Source: Turritopsis dohrnii
Taxonomy: Eukaryota; Cnidaria; Hydrozoa; Anthoathecata; Oceaniidae
NCBI GenBank assembly: GCA_027922465.2
Contig: BQMF02000500.1
Span: forward strand, 1 to 64,000
DNA length: 64,000 nt
Direction of reading: 5' to 3'
The notes beneath the pieces were generated by a model. The model made no database searches. It was not told the DNA's origin and saw nothing but the letters and a program-made list of their open reading frames with translations. Positions 55,535-64,000 of this stretch are shown piece by piece (positions within the stretch are counted from its first letter, which is position 1; every line of letters begins with the position of its first letter). Position numbers and translations under genes: made by a program.

Positions 55535-56524
55535 TCTATATCCTCATACGCGCTGTGCATTCGCTTTTTTTTCACGCTTTCACCCTCTAAAATTTCGGGT
55601 CGTTTTTGCGGGCACTTATTCATAACAGTGTGTCAAACCACGGTAAATATTTTTCGCGATTAATATAAGGAGAAGAAACCTTTACATTGCGTTTGTTTTG
55701 ATCTTTTCGTATTCGTTATAAAGTATTGCACGAAGATGTTTTAGGGTAAGTCCGCTTTTGAAGTGTTTTATTTTTTTGTTTTGTTTTTCTTATAGTACGG
55801 TTTCTGCGTTATTATTTTCCTTTAGGGAAGACACATAAAAACAATATATAAACGATAGAAAAAATGAATATCATGGTTTTAAATCATGACGTTCTGGGTT
55901 CGTGCAACGAAAATCTGCAGTAATTGCATTGCATTGCATTGCATTGCAAATTGTTTACAATTCATATTTTGACACTTAAGCGTTCGACTTTCATTTTTGT
56001 TGGGGTAAGGATTCCATGAACAGCTACCGTGACTTTAATCTTTTAGTTGTTTTCATGTAAGCACAATTTAATTTTACTTCTGCATATTTCGTATCGTGAA
56101 AGATGTATTATGAATATTTTGACGTGTTTCACATCTTCCGATTAAAAAGTTTTTCTGTTCAGAACTCAGGTGTTGATAATGAACTAAAAATGCTTTAGCT
56201 GGAAAACCTAGAGATTTTTAATTTAAAGGGTGAGATTGACGTTAGATATTTTCATCACGGGGAACCATTGCATTGCATCTTCAATCGATACAATTTATTT
56301 TACAGAGTGAAAGAAGCGGATGTACAGCGCGTATTTTTATTTTTGATGGGTTTGAGATTTTCCAAGTAAAACGACTGTTCTGCGCTCCTACATTTAAAGT
56401 TTAAAGTACTTATAGCATTGATACCCCTTCTGTTGGTCATGCTGTGATTTAATTTGTCGACAATATTTTTGAGACGTCACTTTCAGAATTAAAACCCGTA
56501 AAAAGTTTTTACACGGGATACTAG
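55535..56524 (+). mobile_element. non-autonomous Helitron, copy on plus strand
   Basis: Starts TCTATATCCTCATACGCGCT, ends with hairpin CCCGTAAAAAGTTTTTACAC then GGGATACTAG; flanked by A on the left and T on the right. Related to 27,007-27,954 in inverse orientation, sharing TACGCGCTGTGCAT, the poly-T/AAATTTCGGGT block and the 3' hairpin. No coding region. Confidence 0.8.
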
Positions 56525-56630
56525 TCATAATATAATAATGATATATGATGAAGAGAATAAATCGAATAACTCGAAAGCTTGACACTCAAAATGTAGTTTT
56601 TTTGAATCTTTATACATATATATATTATAG

Positions 56631-59300
56631 ATACGGGTAAAATTGATGGAAGTAAACCAAAACTCTTTTTGTTTGAATTTATTCGATTATAAACACTTAA
56701 AAATTACACAGAATGCCTTTCATTTATTTTCGTCAGCTGTGTAATGTTTCTTGTAAAATGTTTTTTGTTAAGTAAAATTTCTTAAAAATGGTGTCATTAA
56801 TTTTTATTGCCGGTTCATTGTATCCAAACCAAGTTTGTGAAAGTGATTTTCGTATGTAGTTAAACTCTCCTCCGTTGTGGTAAACATTAAAAACAATTTA
56901 AAATATGGTTCTTGCATTGAGCTGTTTCTGTAACGGTAATTGTTTTGGTCGAATATGTCGCTACCTCTCCCAGTTCTACAAGTTGAAATATGCCCATTTG
57001 TTCGTAATCTAATATTGTTGGTTTTACCGATGTACGAGGTTTTACCATCGCCACCATTACATGCTAAAACGAGTTTTTCTGGTTTTGATTGGATTTCAGA
57101 AGAGAAGTTGGAAGATGTCAATGTGCGTAAAAGGTTCTTTGGTTGGCGTTCAGATAAGATTATTCGGCAGTCCTTGAAGGTGTAATTTAAATCTTCATCA
57201 TAACTTGTATTTAGTAAAAACTTCGATTTACGAACAATATTTTCGGAAGATAGATTGCAATTATGAGTAGTGACTAAAGGACAGTTTTGGCTTGAGGGTT
57301 AGGTGCTGGTCCCTGGAGCAGGGCGTTGAAAATTCCTTTATCAATTATTTCTTTAGGATAGTCGCAGCTAATCAAAAATTATTTCAGTTCCTTTAGTCTC
57401 TCTTCCATAACAGTATCATCGGATACAAAACGGATGATTCGTTTTGCAAGATTGTACGGTACATTGTTTTTTGTGTGTTGTGGATGACTGCTTCGATAAT
57501 TCAAATAATCGTGTGCGTTGGTACTTTTGTAAAAAAATGTCTGTCTTTAAAATATTATCTTTAAAATTACAGATACGTCTAGAAAATTTAACTTTTGCAA
57601 TTCGATTCCATTTTCGTATAGAATCTGAGCCTTTTCCTCAGTGAAATTGTTGAATTCGTGCATTGAATTAAGACATTGCATGAATGTTGGTAGGTTGATA
57701 GATCGTAACAAAGCGATAAAACCATCATCCATGCATCGTTTCAAATTGTTTTCGACCCAGTTACATTGTTGTCGACTAAAATGTTTAGGTAGAATTTCGG
57801 GGAAAAGTCTTACTTCTTCTAAATAAGCAACAGCTAGACATGCATAGGGTGGTGCTGTCTTTGTTCTCATTGCAGTGCCATTGTTTTGATGGTGATAGGA
57901 TCCATCAAATAAAAAGTTGTTGTTTTCTAAAACAAGTAACAGACTATCTACAATAAAACTTTCATCAAATCTATCAGCGATGAGTGTTCGATATTTTTTC
58001 ACTCAATATTTAACTGCCTCTACTCCTAATTCATGTCGTATGTTGGTATATAAACTTGATATGTCCACGCTATATAAAAACGCATCGTCGTATTTAAGAT
58101 CTTGTGGTAGACTTCGTATAAAGTGCCAATCATCTTTTATAAATGTTTTTACTTGTTTTGATAAAGGCTGTAGAATCTTTTCTAACATCTCACTCAATCA
58201 TTGTGTTGGGGCATTACAACCTGCTACAATCGGCCTGCCTTTCAGATCTGATGGTCTTAAAACTTCAACATAGTCCGAGTTTGATTCTCTCACTTTTAAA
58301 CTGATTGAATTGCACTTGTGAACTTTCGGTAAAACGTAAAAATTACTTGTTTTCCATTCAAAATTATTATGTAGTCTTTTTTTTCAGTCAGACAGTCACA
58401 TTTATCGTCAGTTTTGGAGTAGGAATTTGTGTTGAGATGACCGTCATATACTAAGACATCGCGATAGTAATCTGTATACATGATCGCCCAGCTGCCTCCC
58501 TTATCGGCTTTCTTAGTGCGGATTGCAGGATTGTTCTGGAGCTCTGATAATGCTTTTCTCTCCACCCTTGTAAGGTTATCCTAATATTGAATGTTTTCCG
58601 GTTCTAAGTTATTGATTTCGCTTATGATGTTGCTAAGTTTTTCATTTCTACTTTTAAAGTCTTTCTTTGATTTATTACGAAATATCGATTCATCATCGTT
58701 ATGTAGATCTTTAAATTTTTCTTGTATAATTAACCTTCTAGTGAAAGCTTTAACGTCTACTTTTTGTGTGAAAAAGTTACCTTTGTTACTGGGTGTAAAT
58801 TTCGGGCCTTTTCATAGAAGTGATAAATGAGCGGTTGATGGTTTGAATCTTTAAAAGTTGATTCGTTTTTGGATGGTAGTTTTCTTTCTTGTTTTTCGAG
58901 GGCTGCGTTTCACGTTTTTTGAAGTTTCGTCGATGTTAAAGGCTGATTCACTTTTTTGTTTTTTGTCAAATTTGTTGGGTGGGACACTGTTTTCCGGTAA
59001 GTCTTCAGACGATTCAGGTGACGGAGTTTCTTTTAAAACGTTGTTTTCTGTAAATATTGGTGTGTTGTAGGTTTTGTTGTTTGCTCGGTCTGTTTCAAAG
59101 GATTTTCGAATGCTTTCAACGGCAATAAAAAATAATGACACCATTTTTAAGAAATTTTGCTTAACAGAAACATTTTACGAGAAACATTACACAGCTGACG
59201 AAAATAAATGAAAGGCCTTCTGTGTAATTTTTAAGTGTATATAATCAAATAAATTCAAACAAAAAGAGTTTTGGTTTACTTCCACCAATTTTACCCGTAT
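56631..59300 (-). mobile_element. Penelope-like element with inverted terminal repeats
   Basis: Copies of a ~180-bp sequence (ATACGGGTAAAATTG ... TGGTGTCATT) lie at both ends in opposite orientation (56,631-56,812 and 59,121-59,300). Between them, on the minus strand, is a Penelope-type reverse transcriptase followed by a GIY-YIG endonuclease. Inverted or tandem terminal repeats (pLTRs) are known in this retroelement class. I found no clear target duplication. Confidence 0.85.
56804..59144 (-). pseudogene. Penelope-like reverse transcriptase with GIY-YIG endonuclease (broken)
   Basis: Domain order along the minus strand: basic N-terminal part from the Met at 59,144 (RSPRKTRKKTTIQKR); linker with FRNKSKKDFKSRNEKLSNII; RT with NLTRVERKALSELQ, KADKGGSWAIMYTDYYRDVL, LKGRPIVAGCNAPTQ, LYSVDISSLYTNI, GTAMRTKTAPPYA and CMDDGFIALL, where the first residue of the usual YxDD is Cys; then RQPKNLLRTL and the GIY-YIG part TSYIGKTNNIRLRTNGHI ending near 56,804. 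At least two in-frame stops (TAG near 58,583; TGA near 58,001) and frameshifts, one near 58,290, inactivate it. The RT copies RNA at the target; the GIY-YIG domain would cut it. Both the start and the stop of the coding region lie in or at the inverted terminal repeats. Confidence 0.85.
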
Positions 59301-59336
59301 TTGTTATTAGTTTTCACGATATATTATAGATATATA

Positions 59337-60209
59337 TCTATATATTAATAGCCGATTCTCTGTTTGTTTGTTTGTTTGTTTGTAAGTCACGCAAAATGGT
59401 AGATTGAGTTGTGAGCGAAATAATTTTTATGGTGTGTTCGACGTGAGTTCGAAGCAAATACATTGCAACCCCCAATCGAACGTGACTTTCTTTGGCTGAT
59501 GAACTAATAGGAATAACGTTTTGTTTTTATTATTATTGTTAATTTTATATTCCACGTTGACTTGGCTTTGAAAACAATACATCAACTTAATACAAAGAAA
59601 GTAACTAATTAAACGTTTTGGACATAAAGCAGCAGTGGCAGAACGTGGCAGCATGTGCGGTTTACCAGTGTATCCTAACGTATCCTTGACTGCCTGTCTG
59701 AGACAGGTGAACTTTTTTTTGAGCAATCAAAATATTTAAAAACCGATAGGCAAAAAAAGAGTATCATGATACAAAATTTTCCTTTTTTTTTTTTGCTTTT
59801 GTCATAATAGTTGTCTTAATTTGTTTTAATCGATTTCTTTTAATCTATTTTAATCAAATCGAACGTTTTTTTTTATTCACTTTATTCATTTAGCACGTGC
59901 CTTTTTTCTCTCCTCCCGTGTGATCTTTTTAAAAGAGATACCATTTCCCCCTTACGTTTGATAGCACCCATATTAGAGCGCGTAACTTTTTTGAAACAAA
60001 AGTTAGTAAAAAGTTGAAGTTCTCTCTATACGTTTTGAGTGTATTGTTACACTGATAAAAGATTGGTTTTACCAGAGCTTGTGAATTCGAATCTGCTTCT
60101 GGTTGAACACAAGTTGTACGAGCCGTTTATAAGGAAGTTTGACGTTTATTGATATAGTGATACGGAGCAGATGGACATGGGCGGCGAGCGACCCCGCCTT
60201 GGCGGCTAG
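59337..60209 (+). mobile_element. non-autonomous Helitron, tandem unit 1
   Basis: Starts TCTATATATTAATAGCCGATTC and ends with hairpin GCCTTGGCGG followed by CTAG. Host base A precedes it. The interior has TGTTTGTTTGTT near the 5' end, no coding region. It is about 90% similar by eye to unit 2. Confidence 0.85.
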
Positions 60210-61044
60210 TCTTATATTAATAGCCGATTCTCCGTCTGTTTGTTTGTCTGTCGCGTAAAATGGTAGATTAAGTTGTGAGCAAAATTATTTCTTTTTTTGT
60301 GTGCGACGTGAGTTCGAAGCAAATACATTGCAACTCCAATCGAACGTGACTTTTTTTGGCTGATGAACTAATAGGAACAACGTTTTGTTTTTATCATTAT
60401 TGTTAGTTTTATATTCCACGTTGACTTGGCTTTGAAAACAGTACATCAACTAAATACAAAGAAACTAACTGATTAAACATTTTGGACAAAAAACAGAACG
60501 TGGTAGCATCTCGGTTTGCCAGTGTATCCTAACGTATCCTTGCCTGACTGTCTGAGACGGGTGAACTTTTTTTTCGAGTAATCAAAATGTTTAAAAACCT
60601 ATAGGTAAAAAAAGAGTATCATAAAACAAAATATTTTTTTGCTTTTGTCATAATAGTTGTCTTTAATCGATTTCTTTTAATCTATTTTATTTTATATCAG
60701 ATCGAACGTTTCTTTTATTCACTTGATTCATTTAGCACGTGCCTTTTCTTCTCTCTTCCCGTGTGATCTTTTTAAGAAGAGAAACCATTTCCCCCTTACG
60801 TTTGATAGCACCCATGTTAGAGAGCGTGACTTTTTTAAAACAAAAGTTAATAAAAAGTTGAAGTTTTCTCTCTGTATGTTTTCAGTGTATTGTTACACTG
60901 ATAAAAGATTGGTTTTACCAGAGGTTGTGACTTCGAATCTGCTTCTGGTTGTACGAGCCGTTTATAAGGAAATTTGACGTTTATTGATACAGTGATACAA
61001 AGCAGGTGGACATGGGCGGCGAGCGACGCCGCCTTGGCGGCTAG
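60210..61044 (+). mobile_element. non-autonomous Helitron, tandem unit 2
   Basis: Starts TCTTATATTAATAGCCGATTC at the very next base after unit 1 and ends GCCGCCTTGGCGGCTAG, with T following. Thus A-TC...CTAG-TC...CTAG-T: two full units head to tail with no host base between them. It is shorter by small deletions (for example at CTTCTGGTTGTACGAGCC). Confidence 0.85.
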
Positions 61045-61324
61045 TATATATATATATATATATAAAAGTATTTGTTATGTATATTTTAAAAAAAACAAAG
61101 ACACATTTATTATCACAATATTTCGACGTTTTACTCGTTGGTTATCGAGCTGGGAGTGATTCTTTTGTTGCGTTTGTTTGAATAAGCATCTGCAGTTTTC
61201 AGCTTTTTAAGTTGTATTTCAATATGATTCATATATGTTTGTTTTAAAGGAAGAACTATCCGTTTGGAATCATGAATGGTTTCTGTTAACATCTAAAATT
61301 TCCATCTTTCATTTACTGCTTATA

Positions 61325-62408
61325 GGGTCTATTACGAAATTCGAAAAAAATGTGTCGAAAGGACAATTAATAGGTTTACTGCCTCTATCCTCGAAATGGT
61401 TTTTGGGGAAAAAAGATTGTTTTTCGGCTTCTTTCTATCTCCAAATTAAAAATCTACGCGCTGTTAATGCTACTTTGCTAAGTACTTTTGAATAAATAAT
61501 TACAGTTGTATAAATCTGATAATCTATAAAAATAGTTCATAACGTTCGAAAAAATGTTTTTCTACTTTGTTTTATAGTTTAATAAACAAAAATTGACTGA
61601 ATACGATTTACATTACTAATTTCCTCTGTCAGAAATTTGTCCCTCTGACACTTTTTATCACCCGTGATGATGTGTTAATGAAAGATCATCTGAACAACTC
61701 TGAACCAAGTGAACAGAAGTAATTAAACTCATCTTTCAAAACAATTTCTGTGAAATCATTGTTCACAGAAAGTACAATGTCTCTCCCGATAACGTTTACG
61801 CTTTTCTGCGTTCGTTATGGGAGCCTTTTCCAAGTCAATCTCTTCTACTTTGTTCACGAAATCTTTTGTTCTGTCATCATTCTTTATGCAATTGGTAAGG
61901 AAAGTTCTTAAAAGTAAAAAGAAAGTCATAAATATTCTTACATTCTTATTTTGTAATCTTTTTTTGAATACATAACGAGATATTTTATTAATAAAAAAGA
62001 TTATTGACATTAGGAAGTACTTTATAATTTATAATGTTAGGCATCATAATCGGGGTTTGATTTGGGTACTTGATAGCTGAATTTCTGTTATGAAAATATG
62101 TTTAGAATGATATTTCATCCCTTCAAAACTTCAATAAGACACAATTTGTAGAACATATTCAGTTAAACGTCGTATTTTAATGCTAAACGCAGTAGAAACC
62201 TGATTGACGAATTGTCCATCTGACACCTTCACATTGCTGTTACTGATGATTTATAGCCATGCTATACATTGAAATTATTTATATTTGACGATAGGGATAA
62301 TTCATTTACGGAAATTTGATTATTCTACCTTAAAAAATTCAGAACGTTCAACAACTTTGAGAAACATTATATTTGACACAAATGGTCAACGAATTTCGTA
62401 ATAGACCC
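61325..62408. mobile_element. TA-flanked DNA element with relic reading frame
   Basis: Inverted termini GGGTCTATTACGAAATTCG are flanked by TA (61,323-61,324 and 62,409-62,410). Copy 1 shows the uninterrupted site at about 13,033 (ACTGCTTATCATGAAG). A minus-strand frame (61,756-62,010) ends VEEIDLEKAPITNAEKRKRY then RERHC; the NAEKRKRYRER motif recurs in repeat-derived invertebrate genes. Superfamily not assigned. Confidence 0.7.
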
Positions 62409-62549
62409 TATAATGAAAGAGAACAATCCTTGAATTTGATTCTTTTATGACAAACGCATTAAATTTTTAAAGCTTGTAATATCCAATAGTTCGCAGCTTC
62501 AGACTGCTTTATTTGCCCATTATTCTAAAATATTTAGAAAATACACTAA

Positions 62550-63292
62550 AGACACGTTTCCATTTAACTGCATTTTCTGCTGTAGCGTAAAAAGCTCAAG
62601 AGCATTTTCATGGCGCATGGGCAACTTGCAAAAAATACCGCTGGCCGAGAGAATTTATGCTCTTCAAGATTGCTCTTGAGTTTAGCGACAACATTGAATT
62701 CATTCTACTTTTCGCAGCGTTGTTTTTTTCTCTTATGACTGATAGCCAATCATTTTTCAGTATTTTGTAAACATGACGTAATTTTCTCGGGAAAAAAAAC
62801 ATGGGGACGATTCTCCAAAATGGCGAGTGGCGAAGACACCACACGTGTAGTATTCATGATGAAGAAGATTCTGTAATCAACCGCGATCGCAAAGATAAAA
62901 AAGGAACAAAAAAATGATTTCGAAATTGAGGGAGCCACCCAAGAAAGTAATTCTTCAAATCATACTGTCGACAAGGTCTTAAAAAATATTTTTGATCAAA
63001 CAACATGAGATCTTTGACCAAAATTGTAAGCAATCCCTTAGAACGTCTTTCTTGAAATAATTTCTTCGTTTTCGTAGTTTTGTATTTTTCTCTGCGACGT
63101 AAACGTAAGATAAACAAAACAGACACTTTTATGAAGTAGTAGTAATCTCTTCTTCACTGCAAACAACATGCTTAAAGAGAAACGCTTATAAAAGAAAAGT
63201 GACGCTGAATGGAAATAAATTTTTATAAAGAGAAAAATGCTTTTGAGCTTTTTACGCCACAGCGTAAAATGCAGTTAAATGGAAACGAGCCT
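62550..63292 (-). mobile_element. PIF/Harbinger-type element with transposase relic
   Basis: Inverted termini AGNCNCGTTTCCATTTAACT are flanked by TAA (62,547-62,549 and 63,293-63,295). The duplicated locus at 13,190 has the empty site ACACTAAAGCAAATCTC. On the minus strand 63,126-62,990 the text KKLFQERRSKGLLTILVKDL ... LFDQKYFLR matches a Harbinger transposase N-terminus and parallels the relic at 9.2-9.35 kb. The rest of the transposase is gone. Confidence 0.8.
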
Positions 63293-63640
63293 TAAAGCAA
63301 ATCTCACATCTCCAACAGCCAACCCTTGTTGCCAAAAGAGAGATTTATCAAAAATTTCAATATGAACTCGAACTTTTGCTCATAAAACAAAAACTGCTAA
63401 TTAATCTGCCTTTGGTTAAAGAGGTGGTGCTGTTAAATTTTCTTGCATTACTTCAACTTCCAAACAAGTATTTCTCCGTAAAAGTTCCGAAAATTTTGGG
63501 TTCAATCCCAGGCATGCGTTCTCCCATTAGACAATTTTTAATTTCACGATGTTTGGTAGGAACAGCAAAAAAAATTCCAAACATTGTTTCTGAAAATCAA
63601 GTATTAGATTTTGTGAACTGTTTTCTTTAGCACTCAGATT

Positions 63641-64000
63641 ATGAAAATGATGATGAGAATCTTTCTCCCACTGCTGGTGTTGATACTCACACATGAGGCA
63701 ACGACAAATTCTGATGGTGTCATCGAACCAACAGAAGTGGCACAATATAATGGTAAGGCAACGGTAGATGTTGATGGTTTCATCCAATCACTTTCAACAG
63801 AAACAGAACAGTTAAAACATGCCTGCCAGTCATTAGATCTCATTAATGATATGATTCGGCATGACGGTGTTTTCCCAGAAGGAATGACGAGTCAAATAGA
63901 AGCTCTACGACAACACATATGGTCAGCAAAATTGGAAATTGAAAAAGCATCTGGAAAGTCTGAACACATACTGAAAAGGATGGAAGAGCTTATAGAGACA
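63641..64000 (+). CDS. secreted helical protein, copy 2 (N-terminal part, cut by window end)
   Basis: Open from the ATG at 63,641 through 120 codons to the window edge. It begins with Met-rich residues and a signal peptide (RIFLPLLVLILTHEATT), then a short insertion relative to copy 1 containing a second degenerate copy of the HEATTNSDGVIE-like block (GKATVDVDGFIQ), then SLSTETEQLKHACQSLDLI matching copy 1. At the position of the copy-1 stop codon it has Lys, and the frame continues. Upstream DNA is duplicated with it. Expected product: a secreted or membrane-inserting helical protein of about 540 residues if the remainder resembles copy 1. Family not recognised; a membrane-active role is only an inference from copy 1. 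Confidence 0.7.
   Translation, partial: MKMMMRIFLPLLVLILTHEATTNSDGVIEPTEVAQYNGKATVDVDGFIQSLSTETEQLKHACQSLDLINDMIRHDGVFPEGMTSQIEALRQHIWSAKLEIEKASGKSEHILKRMEELIET

Larger units (their letters stand above)
61060..63640 (+). repeat. upstream part of the duplicated locus (copy 2)
   Basis: Matches 12,870-13,578 after removing the insertions at 61,325-62,408 and 62,550-63,292. Shared markers include TTGTATTTCAATAT, TTTTATGACAAACGCATTAA, and AACAGCCAACCC. A frame at 63,376-63,630 corresponds partly to 13,241-13,456 but is not conserved well enough to call a gene. Confidence 0.65.

Noticed and set aside
59121..59300. Hammerhead ribozyme in the Penelope-like terminal repeat
   Set aside because: I could not find the conserved CTGANGA...GAAA core in either terminal repeat by eye.

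Overview
The window is AT-rich animal (invertebrate) DNA. Intron-poor transposon genes, degenerate single-copy-like DNA and many nested DNA transposons make up almost all of it. The repertoire (Helentron with an AP-like endonuclease, Penelope-like element with GIY-YIG, PIF/Harbinger, 5-bp-TSD hAT, CR1-like LINE, 2A-like peptide) fits an aquatic invertebrate such as a cnidarian or a bivalve mollusc. I cannot choose between them from sequence alone. No rRNA, CRISPR array, operon or bacterial feature is present.

Layout. 1-2.3 kb: a repeat-derived gene relic and a degenerate satellite. 2.4-5.9 kb: an element bounded by inverted repeats and interrupted by a retro-insertion. 6-7.8 kb: repeat family R2, copy A. 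8.9-10 kb: a Harbinger element and a DDE-type gene relic. 11.4-12.2 kb: a MITE flanked by TTAA. 13.6-15.2 kb: a gene for a secreted, mostly helical protein with two hydrophobic hairpins, interrupted by one stop codon. 15.6-25.4 kb: two TA- or hAT-type MITEs, a LINE reverse transcriptase relic, a PIF1 helicase relic, another repeat-derived gene relic, and a 2.5-kb hAT element with a smaller hAT nested inside it. 25.9-39 kb: a head-to-tail chain of Helentron-type units, all on the minus strand, ending in a 9.6-kb near-autonomous copy that encodes protease-like, Rep, PIF1 helicase and endonuclease domains. 39.8-42.9 kb: a further hAT. 43.8-44.6 kb: an element built from about 18 copies of a 12-bp palindrome. 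47.6-50 kb: R2 copy B with a mariner-like insertion. 51.7-52.9 kb: a TA-flanked element with an unrecognised ORF. 53.8-54.4 kb: a gene relic. 55.5-61 kb: a Helitron, a Penelope-like element with inverted terminal repeats, and two Helitrons joined end to end. 61-64 kb: a second copy of the secreted-protein locus, truncated by the window end and carrying two transposons that the first copy lacks.

The only candidate host gene family is the secreted-protein pair, at 13.6 kb (broken) and 63.6 kb (open to the window edge). Both lie on the plus strand inside a duplicated block of at least 2.3 kb. The two copies, and other repeat pairs in the window, give matching empty sites that date and delimit several insertions exactly. 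Everything else is mobile DNA at various stages of decay.
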